Source: VBAS01 sp963773465
Lineage (GTDB): Bacteria; Bacteroidota; Bacteroidia; Chitinophagales; Chitinophagaceae
Assembly: GCA_963773465.1 (NCBI GenBank)
Contig: CAVZBF010000001.1
Location: 496,001-560,000 of the forward strand
DNA length: 64,000 nt
Reading direction: 5' to 3'
Shown: piece after piece, positions 1-9,148 of the stretch
Layout: each line of letters opens with the position of its first letter
Position numbering within the stretch: position 1 is the stretch's first letter
Program-made: the position numbers and the translations under genes
Notes under the pieces: model-generated
Told to the model about the DNA's origin: nothing
What the model saw: only the letters and a program-made list of their open reading frames with translations
Database searches by the model: none

Positions 1-2
1 GC

Positions 3-3000
3 CTGGTAACATTTGTGCTATTGTGTACGTTTTCGCTAAATGCACAAGTAACAACAGCCACACTAAGCGGACTCGTAAAAGATTCAAAAGGAATACCGCT
101 TGCATCAGCCACGGTAACTGTTGAATATCCTGATGCCGGAATCAAATTGGGCCTCGTCACAAAAACTGATGGAAGGTTTACAGTGCCAAACTTACGGGTG
201 GGAGGACCCTATAAGGTGACAGTCAATCATGTTAGTTACAAAGATGCGGTTGAGAATAATATTTTTCTTGAATTGGGTTTGAATAATACGATCGAGTTTG
301 TTCTCCAGGAAAAAGCAACCGAACTGAGTGGCGTAACCGTTACATCTCAATCGCGGATTTTTGATAACAAAAGAACCGGCGCTTCCACTAATATCGGCAA
401 CAGGTTGATAAAAGCTTTACCAACCATAAATCGTTCTGCCGATGATTATCTTCGATTGACACCTTCAGCATCGCCAACGTATAATGGAATGTCATTTGCA
501 GGCCGCAATGGTCAATACAATAACTATTCATTAGATGGCGCCGTGTTTAATAATCCATTTGGTCTTGACGCACCTACGCCGGGTGGACAAACCAATGCTC
601 AACCCATTTCTTTGGATGCCATTGATCAGATCCAGGTAAACTTAGCGCCTTATGATGTAACACAGGCAGGCTTTACCGGCGCCGGTGTGAATAGTGTTAC
701 CAAATCGGGCAGTAATAATTTTACGGGTACGGTCTATTCATTTTACAGATCAGAAAGCTTTACAGGAAAAAAAGTTGCAAAAACTAAATTAGTAGTTCCT
801 GATCTGAGCCAGTACCAGGGGGGATTTGCATTTGGCGGAGCATTGAAAAAAAATAAATTGTTTTATTTCCTGAGTTTTGAAACTGAACAACGAAAAGATG
901 AAGCAAGCAGTTATGTACCAAGAAATGCTTCGAATGCCAACAATTCCAATACGGCAAGAGTATTGGAACAGGATATGATAGATGTAAGCAATATTTTAAA
1001 AACAAGGTTCAACTATAATACCGGCGCTTACCAGGGATTTACTCATGAACAAAAAAATTATAAATGGCTGGCCAAATTAGACTGGAATATAAATGACGTT
1101 CATAAGCTATCATTTACATACAATGGATTGAATGCAAAAAAAGACAAGCCTGCTCACCCAAGCGCAATCGGCCGCCGCGGCCCGGATTATACCACACTTC
1201 AATTCCAGAATTCAGGTTATCAGATAGAAAATAAGCTGAATTCATTTAGTACAGAGTTGAAATCTAATTTCAAAGGCAATTCTGCGAATAAACTTAGAAT
1301 GGTGTATACGCTGTTCCGTGATAACCGTAATCCTTTTTCAACGCCATTCCCTGTTATAAATATCTCGAAGTATGGAAGTCGTTATATAGTAGCGGGGCAT
1401 GAGCCTTTTTCTATTCATAATACGTTAAACCAGGATGCGATCCAGGTAACTAATGATTTTACTCTTTATAAAAAAAATCATACTATTACTATTGGTGGTT
1501 CTTATGAATCGTTCAAGTTTGAAAACTCTTTTAATTTAACAGGATATGGTTTTAATATGTTTTTGGGAGATGTAGATATTGCAGATTTTAAAGCAAAGGT
1601 ACCTACAGGTGCTCCGCTGTGGTTTGGCGTTTTTACCCTGGATCAGTTTGCAACGTATGCTACAAACAGGGCTGCTGCCGATAAATGGGCACTCGTAAAA
1701 ATGACTGTTGGACAATTGTCATTCTATGCGCAGGATGAATGGTATGCAAATTCAAAATTAAAAATGACGTTTGGTCTTCGTATGGACAAGCCTATGTATA
1801 ATAATATGTCATTTACAACTCCCAATATCCAGGAAGATGTGTTTGCGCCAAATGCCGGCACCTATTCAGGTTCATTTACTACCGGTTCTCCTACTATTTT
1901 GAATTCCGATCCTCTTGTTTTGTTTGACGAGGATGGTAAATCAGTAAGCAATGGTAAAGGAAAAGACGTGGACAATACAAGACTTCCTAAAACTACACCA
2001 TTGCTCTCACCAAGATTTGGTTTTAACTGGGATGTAAAAGGTGATAAGACTTTACAGGTGCGTGGTGGTACAGGCCTTTTCACTGGTCGCTTTCCGTTTG
2101 TATGGATAGGCAACCATATTGGTAATCCATTCAGCTCCTTTTATAATGCAACAGACCGTGATTTTCAATGGCCGCAAATCTGGCGTTCTAATGTGGGCAC
2201 GGATTTCAGAATTCCTTCCGGAACAATTTTCACTTTTGACGTGGCTTTTACAAAAGATGTGAATGCAATGATGGTTCGTAACTATAATTTAGGAACTCCA
2301 ACCGGTACACTCAACAGTGGTATCGGAGATAAACGACAAGTATATTTGCCAGCTAACAAAGGAACGGATGGTCTTGGTACCGTAAATACTTATGTATTTA
2401 CGAATACAAAAGAAGGTCACCAATTCAATATTACTTTCCAGGCCCAGCAAACTTTTACAAAAGGATTGTATGCCATGTTTGGATATAATTTTCTTGTAGC
2501 AAAAGATGCCAGTTCAATTTCTGCAGAAATTTCCAGTGACGCTTTCGATCGTAACCCGATCCTTAACAATGCTAATAAAGCCATTAATTCAAATTCATTG
2601 TATGGAAATAAACATCGCTTCATTGCGGCGGCGTCAAAAAAATGGGAATATGGTACAGATAAAAAATGGGCAACAACGATTTCGCTCTTTGGTTCATGGA
2701 CATCGGGCAACCGGTTTGCTTATGTATATGGTGGAGACATAAATAATGATGCTACCGGTTCCAATGATTTATTATATGTGCCTACTGATGCGGAAATTGA
2801 CCAGATGACTTTTACTCCCTTAGTTGATATAAACGGAGTTACTCAGAATGCCGCCGCACAGCGAACCGCATTTAAACAATTCATAGCACAGGATGATTAC
2901 CTCAGCGGATTGAGAGGACAGTACACAGAAAAATATGGAGGTGAAACACCATGGAACACACAAGTTGATCTGCGTATTCTCCAGGATCTTATCGTGAGCA

Positions 3001-3242
3001 AAAAAAACAGGCAGGTACTCCAATTTAGTGTCGATGTAATAAACCTGGGTAATCTTATCAGCAGCAAATGGGGCGTCGTGGAATATGCAACTACATCGGG
3101 TTACTTTCAGCCATTATCTGTTTCATACAATAATAATTCGCCGACTTATCAGTTCGATCCGTCATTAAAAAACACCTTTACACAAAGCCCGGACCTGCAG
3201 AGCCGCTGGCAAATGCAATTGGGATTAAGATATATTTTCTGA
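3..3242 (+). CDS. TonB-dependent receptor, Oar-like (5' partial)
   Basis: Outer-membrane receptor of the Oar/carboxypeptidase-regulatory type, which imports a substrate through a TonB-gated beta barrel. The frame is open to the window edge; a GTG at 15 is only an internal codon of the signal peptide (hydrophobic stretch ending LNAQ), so the true start lies upstream. An N-terminal CarboxypepD_reg-like domain covers roughly residues 15-100 (SGLVKDSKGIPLASATV, then DGRFTVPNL). The plug follows (GRNGQYNNYSLDGAVFNNPFG, then SVTKSGSNNFTG at about 225), and the rest is alternating barrel sequence ending in an aromatic residue (LGLRYIF), as expected for BamA-dependent insertion. About 1,080 residues is normal for the family. 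No SusD-like partner lies downstream, so the substrate cannot be inferred. Confidence 0.9.
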   Translation: MVTFVLLCTFSLNAQVTTATLSGLVKDSKGIPLASATVTVEYPDAGIKLGLVTKTDGRFTVPNLRVGGPYKVTVNHVSYKDAVENNIFLELGLNNTIEFVLQEKATELSGVTVTSQSRIFDNKRTGASTNIGNRLIKALPTINRSADDYLRLTPSASPTYNGMSFAGRNGQYNNYSLDGAVFNNPFGLDAPTPGGQTNAQPISLDAIDQIQVNLAPYDVTQAGFTGAGVNSVTKSGSNNFTGTVYSFYRSESFTGKKVAKTKLVVPDLSQYQGGFAFGGALKKNKLFYFLSFETEQRKDEASSYVPRNASNANNSNTARVLEQDMIDVSNILKTRFNYNTGAYQGFTHEQKNYKWLAKLDWNINDVHKLSFTYNGLNAKKDKPAHPSAIGRRGPDYTTLQFQNSGYQIENKLNSFSTELKSNFKGNSANKLRMVYTLFRDNRNPFSTPFPVINISKYGSRYIVAGHEPFSIHNTLNQDAIQVTNDFTLYKKNHTITIGGSYESFKFENSFNLTGYGFNMFLGDVDIADFKAKVPTGAPLWFGVFTLDQFATYATNRAAADKWALVKMTVGQLSFYAQDEWYANSKLKMTFGLRMDKPMYNNMSFTTPNIQEDVFAPNAGTYSGSFTTGSPTILNSDPLVLFDEDGKSVSNGKGKDVDNTRLPKTTPLLSPRFGFNWDVKGDKTLQVRGGTGLFTGRFPFVWIGNHIGNPFSSFYNATDRDFQWPQIWRSNVGTDFRIPSGTIFTFDVAFTKDVNAMMVRNYNLGTPTGTLNSGIGDKRQVYLPANKGTDGLGTVNTYVFTNTKEGHQFNITFQAQQTFTKGLYAMFGYNFLVAKDASSISAEISSDAFDRNPILNNANKAINSNSLYGNKHRFIAAASKKWEYGTDKKWATTISLFGSWTSGNRFAYVYGGDINNDATGSNDLLYVPTDAEIDQMTFTPLVDINGVTQNAAAQRTAFKQFIAQDDYLSGLRGQYTEKYGGETPWNTQVDLRILQDLIVSKKNRQVLQFSVDVINLGNLISSKWGVVEYATTSGYFQPLSVSYNNNSPTYQFDPSLKNTFTQSPDLQSRWQMQLGLRYIF

Positions 3243-3249
3243 AAAATAC

Positions 3250-3270
3250 CCCCCCGATTTAATCGGGGGG
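3250..3270. terminator. C/G-rich hairpin after the TonB receptor
   Basis: A near-perfect inverted repeat (CCCCCCGATT then AATCGGGGGG) begins 8 bases after the receptor stop codon. It could fold in transcripts from either strand. There is no strong U-run after it, so it may also be a dispersed palindrome of the kind common in Bacteroidota intergenic DNA. Confidence 0.5.
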
Positions 3271-3402
3271 ATAAAGTCTTTGTTGGTTTAATAGGTAGCT
3301 TCTCGAAACTTTCATATTTGATCAAACTGTTGTTTTTGGTATGGGAGCCTTAAGGGGAAAAAAGGTGCTAACTTTATTGAAATCTTACAATAGGATTATC
3401 GT

Positions 3403-4137
3403 ATGGCAAGACCTATACCGGATTATGGGGTATTTATAATTGAGTCAATGGATTTCAAAAATGAAAGCGAGGGTAACCTTCCCGGAATCGCACTCCAAAC
3501 TATTTTGCGTCTTAGTGGTATCCCTAATTACTACATATACATTCGAACTGTACAGGAATTAGAGCATGCCATGAGACTATTTAAAGAAAGTAATTTCGGT
3601 TTTTTGCATATTTCATGTCATGGGAATGAAGAAGCAATTTCCTTAACTCTTGACTACATTCCTTTTGAAGAATTAGGTGAAATAATGGGCCCGTACTTAA
3701 AATATAGGCGGCTATTTCTTGCCTCTTGTAATGCCGCATGTTTTTCTTTGGCAGAATATTTCATACCGCGTCATCATTGTTATTCTGTAATTGGATCCAC
3801 AAATGAAATTGACTATGATAAAGCAGCGATTTTTTGGAGTTCATATTATTATCTAATGTATAGGGACGATCAAGAAAGAATGTGGCAACAAAAAATTATT
3901 CCGGTTCTAAAAAACATCACTCGTACATTCAATGAAACTTTAAATTATTTTTCTATTATTAATGAAAGATTTCAGAATAGTAACGTTAATCTTAAGGAAT
4001 TTCAATTTCAAAACGGACAGCAAATATTTGGTAAAGCAAAAAAGACCCGATTTGAAAACCTCTATTGGGAAGAGGCTCTAGCCGAGAATGATAGTGGTAG
4101 AGGTCCAATTCCTCCACATGCAACGCAGAATTCATAA
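3403..4137 (+). CDS. Orphan CHAT/caspase-like cysteine peptidase, hypothetical
   Basis: A 244-residue cytosolic protein with no signal peptide or membrane segment. Two motifs match the catalytic core of the CHAT/caspase-like fold: a strand ending FLHISCHG, with candidate His at residue 73, then about 35 residues later LFLASCNAA, with candidate Cys at 109. Both follow a hydrophobic strand as in CHAT domains. The next strand (YSVIGSTNEIDYDKAAIFW) fits the GA.aVIGt segment of the family. There is no TPR, NB-ARC or other fused sensor, unlike most CHAT proteins, and the C-terminal 90 residues are unrecognised. It stands alone, with 160 bp before it and 270 bp after, so partner and target are unknown. 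A non-catalytic relative is possible. The DNA is more A/T-rich than the receptor upstream, consistent with accessory origin. Confidence 0.6.
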   Translation: MARPIPDYGVFIIESMDFKNESEGNLPGIALQTILRLSGIPNYYIYIRTVQELEHAMRLFKESNFGFLHISCHGNEEAISLTLDYIPFEELGEIMGPYLKYRRLFLASCNAACFSLAEYFIPRHHCYSVIGSTNEIDYDKAAIFWSSYYYLMYRDDQERMWQQKIIPVLKNITRTFNETLNYFSIINERFQNSNVNLKEFQFQNGQQIFGKAKKTRFENLYWEEALAENDSGRGPIPPHATQNS

Positions 4138-4274
4138 AAGGAATTTTCATAAAAAAAGTTCCGGTAAAATGCCGCTGGCCAATCCTACTCTTGTTGACCC
4201 AGCGGATTTGCAACGGACAGCGATTTGTTGAAAAAACAGTCAATGGTTTTTATGTAGTGCTTATATGTTGTGGC

Positions 4275-4343
4275 GATGAGGAAAAAACAGCAACCTGTAG
4301 TTTTTTTCTTTCCGCATTGAAGAATAATACGTCAAAAGACGTA
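4275..4343 (+). repeat. Cassette-leader repeat, copy 1
   Basis: A 69-nt segment matching 6784-6853 with only a few differences. It contains an A-run/T-run inverted repeat around GTAGTTTTTTTC, and a short perfect hairpin (TACGTC, loop AAAA, GACGTA) at its 3' end. It lies about 70 bp before the lipoprotein start at 4414. The position ahead of both cassettes suggests a shared leader, promoter region or recombination edge. Confidence 0.7.
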
Positions 4344-4413
4344 GAAATGTCTTAGCCTTCATTGTTACCTTCAAATGGATAAACATTTTTTATCCAATCC
4401 TTAAACTTTGCTT

Positions 4414-5481
4414 ATGAAAAAGATAACCCTTAAAATTTGTTTCTTAGCTGTATTGTTTCTAATGTTTTCTTGCAGCAAAAGTGATACTAACATGAATACA
4501 AATGAACCAGCCAACTCAGCTAAACATCTTATTACCCAGGCAAAAGCTTTTTTTTATTCAAATATTAATAATTATCCCTTTCCCGTCCATGGTACCCAAG
4601 GTGAAAGACAAAAGATAAAGAAGGATCCCTTATGGGGCAGAGCAGTAGTTATGACGGGCTCAAGAAGAGAGGTTGTTACTATTCCGCTGAATTATGAGAA
4701 AAAGCTCCAGTTTAACCATGACTCCCGCGATAAAAAGCTTTCGCTTGAGAATTTTTCAAATCTCCTAGTTTATAAAGATGAGTCGGGAAATTTTAAAGCG
4801 GAAGTCGCTACTTATTTTCCTAAAGAAAACACCTCAGAATTCATGAATATAAAATTCGAAGGCTATATTGTAGTTGAAGATTGGAGAGGCAATCACATAA
4901 ATACTTTCCTAATTGAAGATGGTAAACAATATAAATATATTAACAAAAAATCATCGCAAAAAACCAAAAATGATGACGGCTGTCTTGCTATCCATTGGTT
5001 TCTTTGCGATGTTGTGAATGGTGTATATGACAATTGCCAATATGTATATACCGAGTATACAGGTGCTTGCTATCAAAGTTTAGAGCCTTGCTTGGATGGT
5101 TGTGCCGGTGATTATACCGATTATGAACTAGAAAGTTTCAAGACCGCTTCGTTTTCTTGGAATGTTACAAGCATATCGGCTGAAGCCGGAGGAGGTCATG
5201 TGCGGGTAACTCATTTGCTTGGAGCGAAGTTCAACAATCGTCGTCCAGAAAAGAATCGTTTTATAGGACAATCTTATTACGCCGGTAATAATGTAAGCCT
5301 CCCTGGCAATGCCTACGCAAGCCTTTTAAGTAATACGACCTATGAACATAGCGGGACAGTTAATACGAATACCCAAATGACTTTGAAGTCAAGAGGGAGA
5401 TACACTCTTCCAGAACAGTGGTATTTCGAGTATAACAATTCTATTATTATTTATTTAAATAATTGTTGTAACTGGCAATAG
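4414..5481 (+). CDS. Cysteine-rich lipoprotein, cassette 1 gene A (hypothetical)
   Basis: A 355-residue exported lipoprotein of unknown function. The ATG at 4414 is preferred over a TTG six bases earlier because it places the signal peptide normally: KK, hydrophobic core, then FLMFSC with Cys at about 20. After an Asn-rich linker comes a domain with alternating charge and aromatic residues, then a cysteine-rich segment at about 190-235 (CLAIHWFLC, YDNCQYVYTEYTGAC, CLDGC). The last 110 residues are Gly/Ser/Thr/Asn-rich beta-like sequence ending NNCCNWQ. The architecture matches the lipoprotein at 6962: lipobox, about 170-residue domain, Cys block, variable tail. Sequence similarity between the two is weak outside the Cys block. 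It is followed 35 bp later by its cassette partner, so the two are probably cotranscribed. Confidence 0.75.
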   Translation: MKKITLKICFLAVLFLMFSCSKSDTNMNTNEPANSAKHLITQAKAFFYSNINNYPFPVHGTQGERQKIKKDPLWGRAVVMTGSRREVVTIPLNYEKKLQFNHDSRDKKLSLENFSNLLVYKDESGNFKAEVATYFPKENTSEFMNIKFEGYIVVEDWRGNHINTFLIEDGKQYKYINKKSSQKTKNDDGCLAIHWFLCDVVNGVYDNCQYVYTEYTGACYQSLEPCLDGCAGDYTDYELESFKTASFSWNVTSISAEAGGGHVRVTHLLGAKFNNRRPEKNRFIGQSYYAGNNVSLPGNAYASLLSNTTYEHSGTVNTNTQMTLKSRGRYTLPEQWYFEYNNSIIIYLNNCCNWQ

Positions 5482-5516
5482 CTATTTCATCAAATTTGAA
5501 AACTACTGTGAAAAGA

Positions 5517-6221
5517 ATGTTCATTTATCTGTTGTTTATCATCTTGTTTATAAAATGTGATGTCGTCGGTGAGCATCAAGGCGTAGTTAGAGTGCAGCAA
5601 TCTATGATGAACGTTGATAGCCTCGGTTCAAGTTCAACTCTAGAAATGGGTTATAGAATTCTCTTTAGGGACGAGAAATCGATTCAAGAGGTGCCTTTGC
5701 TGGAAATGGTGTCGGATTCGTCAGGAACTAAATCAATCGTTAAGATTAAACACTACAGCTATTTAGATCCGGATAACAACGTTTGTTACAATTATAGGAA
5801 TTTCTCGGATACAGCCACTGTATTAAATTATTTCTCCAATATCGATTCCGTGAATATAGATGGAGGATGGAATTTTTATTCTGCAAGTCCATTTGAATAT
5901 GATAGTGCAAAGAATATCACAGACACAGTAGTAAATGATGTTAGTTTTGGCAGAATTAGGCTAGATAAGAAAATAAACAATAACGAGATTTATTTTCAAC
6001 TTTATTACAGGTGCGACAAAAAGCAATCTTTAATCAAAATTTTCAAGCATATAAGTGATAGCATTGGGTGTCCCATATTCAAAGTAGAAACCTATTATAA
6101 GAATAAACTTTTTTCGAAAAGGGAAATAGAGTATATCTCCGGCACTCTGTCGCAAAATGAACAGAAAGTATTTGATGCCTGGGAAAAAAACATAAAGCTG
6201 TATCCGGTCAATAAAAAATAA
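5517..6221 (+). CDS. Small exported protein, cassette 1 gene B (hypothetical)
   Basis: A 234-residue predicted lipoprotein or secreted protein of unknown function. The ATG at 5517 is preferred over an upstream TTG at 5496. The N-terminus is MFIYLLFIILFIKC, a hydrophobic signal followed by a Cys in a poor lipobox. It is a clear paralogue of the product at 8163. Shared landmarks in order are the YRNFSDTA segment, GGWNF, D..FGRIRL, YYRCD, GCP and the C-terminal VFDAWEKNIK.YPV.KK. Overall protein identity looks modest, yet the last 58 nt differ from the other copy at only about two positions, which is far more similar than the rest of the gene. It follows gene A by 35 bp on the same strand. Confidence 0.7.
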   Translation: MFIYLLFIILFIKCDVVGEHQGVVRVQQSMMNVDSLGSSSTLEMGYRILFRDEKSIQEVPLLEMVSDSSGTKSIVKIKHYSYLDPDNNVCYNYRNFSDTATVLNYFSNIDSVNIDGGWNFYSASPFEYDSAKNITDTVVNDVSFGRIRLDKKINNNEIYFQLYYRCDKKQSLIKIFKHISDSIGCPIFKVETYYKNKLFSKREIEYISGTLSQNEQKVFDAWEKNIKLYPVNKK

Positions 6222-6284
6222 AAGGTGGTCATTAAGCTCCTTAATCATAAGGAATAGATTATTTAGATAAAAAAGCAATCACTT

Positions 6285-6615
6285 TTATTCAATCCAGTTT
6301 GTAATATAATTTCCAAAATAATCAGCTAACTCTTTTAACTCATACGTCAAATATCCGGGCATTTCTATACCAGTATCTTTATGTATTACAAGCTAATTGA
6401 GCAGATGCATAAAATAAATGCTGTGGATTGGGTTTCTTAAAAATGTATGGATAAGTGATATTATAACCAATCCCATTCGTAATAATATTGTTTGGAAGGC
6501 ACACCATTACAAAATCGTCTGGTTTTGTTTCCTCTGGTTTAGTTGCCAATTCCTTTGTATATGCGGTAAATGCTACACAAGCGGCACAAGTGCAGGAGAG
6601 TAAATGCTTTGTCAT
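6285..6615 (-). pseudogene. Frameshifted small lipoprotein-like gene between the cassettes
   Basis: Reading the minus strand from the ATG at 6615 gives MTKHLLSCTCAACVAFTAY followed by about 55 residues (ETKPDDFVMVCLPNN, YNITYPYIFKKPNPQ) to a stop near 6379. The sensible protein continues in another frame through DTGIEMPGYLTYELKEL and ends GNYITNWIE at 6285. One indel near 6385 therefore splits a gene of about 110 residues. The family is not recognised. The N-terminus looks like a short export signal. It is antisense to the two flanking lipoprotein cassettes. Decay and sequencing error are both possible. Confidence 0.45.
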
Positions 6616-6783
6616 TTGATGTTGGATTTTGTTTATCAAAGTTAAGAAAAACCAATCTACAAAAACCAGACAACTCCCTTTGTGGGCCGAACATTAGAAA
6701 AATTCGGTAGGTAATCTCTGGCCTCAAGCATTAATCCTGTACGATACCATTAATTTAAATAAAGTCTTTGGTGGATTTTCAAT

Positions 6784-6853
6784 AATGAGAAAAAAAACAG
6801 TAAACAGTAGTTTTTTTCTTTCCGCGTTGAAGAATAATACGTGTAAAGACGTA
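6784..6853 (+). repeat. Cassette-leader repeat, copy 2
   Basis: Second copy of the 4275-4343 element, about 86% identical by eye, 109 bp before the lipoprotein start at 6962. The A-run/T-run inverted repeat is kept. The terminal hairpin is kept as TACGT, six-base loop, ACGTA. Confidence 0.7.
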
Positions 6854-6961
6854 TTGGTGCCCGCGTTTACTCCAACGTATATTTATATGTCCCCCACAAC
6901 CACGGATTTTGTCTGAAAACCGTTAAACAGAGTAAGACCTTTCACTATTAAAACTACAGTC

Positions 6962-8083
6962 ATGAGAAAGCTTTTTTTATGGATGCCTTTTCCAGGGGCA
7001 ATCATGCTCATTTTATTTTCGTGTAAAAAAGAAAACTTAGAAGCGGATACTCCGCAAAACACGAGTAACGAGAAGCTGATACCAATAATTAAATCCTGGT
7101 TAGATGAACAAATAAAAGACTTACCGGCGGGTTCAATAGCAACAGTTGAATCTTTAAAATTAAATCTTAGTTATGGAGAAATCCGTTTGGAAAAATATGA
7201 AGTGTCCAAAAAATTTATCGTAATACCTATATTAAGCGGGTTTAAATCAACAAACAATGCTGATAAAAACCCCGCAAACTATTTAGTTTTGGTCTTTGAA
7301 AACCAGGATAGTATTACTAGAGGAAATATTATTCAATACATTTCTTCAAATGGCCCCAAACCGGTTCCTCAAAACTCGGTTTCCAAAATTTTTACCTACC
7401 GGGATCTTGATTGTAGTGGCCAGTTTACAATACTCAGTATAACCGATTATTTTAAGTATGAATTGAAATTTGAGAATGGAAAATTAAAGTATATAACAGA
7501 TCAAAGGAAACAAGGTGCGTCAAACGATGGTATAGGTAGAGTAAATGAGTGCATAGATTGGTATGAACAAACTTGGTATGTTTGGGATGATGGATCTACA
7601 GAATTGATTTCTGACGTCTATGTTTATACCACTTGTGATGGAGATTGTTGGCAACCAAGGGTGGCCAATGGACGCAGCTATGGTACGAGTTGTAATGGTA
7701 GCGGAGGCGGAGGCGGAAATCCTATTGAATACGAATATAACGTTCACACGATAAAGAAATGGGACGTTCAAAGGACATATATTTATAACGGCCCAACCGA
7801 TTCCTGGTATATAGTAGCAGCAACATATTTACAAGGTAAAAAGAAAGCAAGCCTGCCATATGGAGGGCATTTTATTTCGGTTTCAAAACTGACACTTGCC
7901 TCAGGTTGTACTGATTGTTCGCTATATAATGTCGTATGGACTATGACTCATGAAAGCATAATTGGCGGAGAAAATGGATCTCACTATGCAACACATCATG
8001 TGGCTGGTAATTATAAAGTAGGTGATGAACCACCAGTATCTTTGAATAAACATAAAATGTGGGCATTTGAACAAGTATTTTAG
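6962..8083 (+). CDS. Cysteine-rich lipoprotein, cassette 2 gene A (hypothetical)
   Basis: A 373-residue lipoprotein of unknown function. The signal peptide runs MRKLFLWMPFPGAIMLILFSC with the acylation Cys at 21. A mixed domain follows (residues about 40-185), then a Cys/Trp-rich block at about 190-245 (NECIDWYEQTWYVWDDG, YVYTTCDGDCW, SYGTSC). A Ser/Gly linker with a run of glycines at about 247-252 leads to a beta-rich tail containing a CTDC pair. The order of parts matches the cassette 1 protein at 4414, although the tails are unrelated by eye. This is the pattern of a conserved export and anchor region carrying a diversified C-terminus. Its cassette partner starts 79 bp downstream. Confidence 0.75.
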   Translation: MRKLFLWMPFPGAIMLILFSCKKENLEADTPQNTSNEKLIPIIKSWLDEQIKDLPAGSIATVESLKLNLSYGEIRLEKYEVSKKFIVIPILSGFKSTNNADKNPANYLVLVFENQDSITRGNIIQYISSNGPKPVPQNSVSKIFTYRDLDCSGQFTILSITDYFKYELKFENGKLKYITDQRKQGASNDGIGRVNECIDWYEQTWYVWDDGSTELISDVYVYTTCDGDCWQPRVANGRSYGTSCNGSGGGGGNPIEYEYNVHTIKKWDVQRTYIYNGPTDSWYIVAATYLQGKKKASLPYGGHFISVSKLTLASGCTDCSLYNVVWTMTHESIIGGENGSHYATHHVAGNYKVGDEPPVSLNKHKMWAFEQVF

Positions 8084-8162
8084 TGAAGTTGTCTAATTTA
8101 GATTTTAAGGCCAAGACAAGGAAAATTTCGCGGTTTTGGCCTCTCTTTTAATTTTGTATAAG

Positions 8163-8906
8163 ATGAATGCTCCAATACTTTCAGTAATTGTTTTGATCAC
8201 ATTTACAACATGCATGACAGGAAACATTAAGCATTCAAATAATAATACCCAGGTAGTTGAATACAAAAGTCAATTTTATGATACAGTCGGTAATGGCTTT
8301 TCAAAACCATTCATGATTTTCAAGGAAAAGATCTGGTATAAAGACAGTATGGCTATCGAGTCAGTAAGTTCTCAAAATATTATCACCGATACCAATATGA
8401 AAACAACGGAACAGCTTATTATAATCCATTATAGGTTCAGTGACCTTCGAAGTCGATTAGTCTATGAGTATAAGAATTTTTCAGATACGGCGGCAATCAT
8501 TCAGAAATACTCCTATGATGACACTATTCCAATACTAGGTGGTTGGAATTTTAAATGGTTACGAAAAACGGACTATAATGGAACTCCAGAGGCTTTGCCA
8601 GATACGAACATCGACAACATAAGTTATAAAAGGATCAGGCTTTCAAAGATTACACCCGATAACTCCTATGCAGTAATTTGTTATTTTAGGTGTGAGCAAA
8701 AAGGAACAGTTTTTAACTTTGACCCTTCTCTAAGTGAAAAGGTTGGCTGCCCTTTAGTTAAAAAGTACTATTTCTCACTTTCACAAAAGGGAAAGGCGAA
8801 CTCTTCCGAAATTAATTTTCTGTCAAACAGGTTTACAACTGAAGAGCTAAAAGTATTTGATGCCTGGGAAAAAAACATAAAGCAGTATCCGGTCAGTAAA
8901 AAATAA
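8163..8906 (+). CDS. Small exported protein, cassette 2 gene B (hypothetical)
   Basis: A 247-residue paralogue of the product at 5517, function unknown. The ATG at 8163 is chosen over a TTG at 8136 because it starts a normal signal peptide (MNAPILSVIVLITFTTC). Shared landmarks with its paralogue are YEYKNFSDTA, GGWNF, D.ISYKRIRL, YFRCE, GCP and the end VFDAWEKNIKQYPVSKK. The DNA from 8850 to the stop is almost identical to 6165-6221 although the gene bodies have diverged strongly. It follows gene A on the same strand. Nothing in the sequence points to enzyme activity. Confidence 0.7.
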   Translation: MNAPILSVIVLITFTTCMTGNIKHSNNNTQVVEYKSQFYDTVGNGFSKPFMIFKEKIWYKDSMAIESVSSQNIITDTNMKTTEQLIIIHYRFSDLRSRLVYEYKNFSDTAAIIQKYSYDDTIPILGGWNFKWLRKTDYNGTPEALPDTNIDNISYKRIRLSKITPDNSYAVICYFRCEQKGTVFNFDPSLSEKVGCPLVKKYYFSLSQKGKANSSEINFLSNRFTTEELKVFDAWEKNIKQYPVSKK

Positions 8907-9042
8907 ACGGCGCAAAGAGTTTGTTTAGTTAAAAAGCAAGTCTGGCTTTACGTTAACCATGACAGGTCTTAGCTTTGGACTAGGCAGGATATTATACTTG
9001 TAAAGCAGGTAAACGTTTTTCCTATGATTTGCCTAAAATAAA

Positions 9043-9074
9043 AATTGCTTGTAAATCAACGCTTACAAGCAATT
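9043..9074 (-). terminator. Intrinsic terminator of tRNA-Gln
   Basis: Perfect 12-bp stem (AATTGCTTGTAA / TTACAAGCAATT) with an 8-nt loop, read on the minus strand and followed by TTTATTTT. It begins four bases after the tRNA 3' end. Confidence 0.9.
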
Positions 9075-9077
9075 CTG

Positions 9078-9148
9078 TTGACCCATAAGGATTCGAACCT
9101 TAACAGACAGAACCAAAATCTGTAGTGCTACCATTACACCATGGGTCA
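9078..9148 (-). tRNA. tRNA-Gln (TTG anticodon)
   Basis: On the minus strand the sequence folds as a cloverleaf: acceptor TGACCCA paired with TGGGTCA and discriminator A, D-arm GTGTAATGGTAGCAC, anticodon stem ACAGA/TCTGT with loop TTTTGGT (anticodon TTG), and T-arm with GGTTCGAATCC. The 3' CCA is not encoded. The gene stands alone with its own terminator. Confidence 0.95.
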
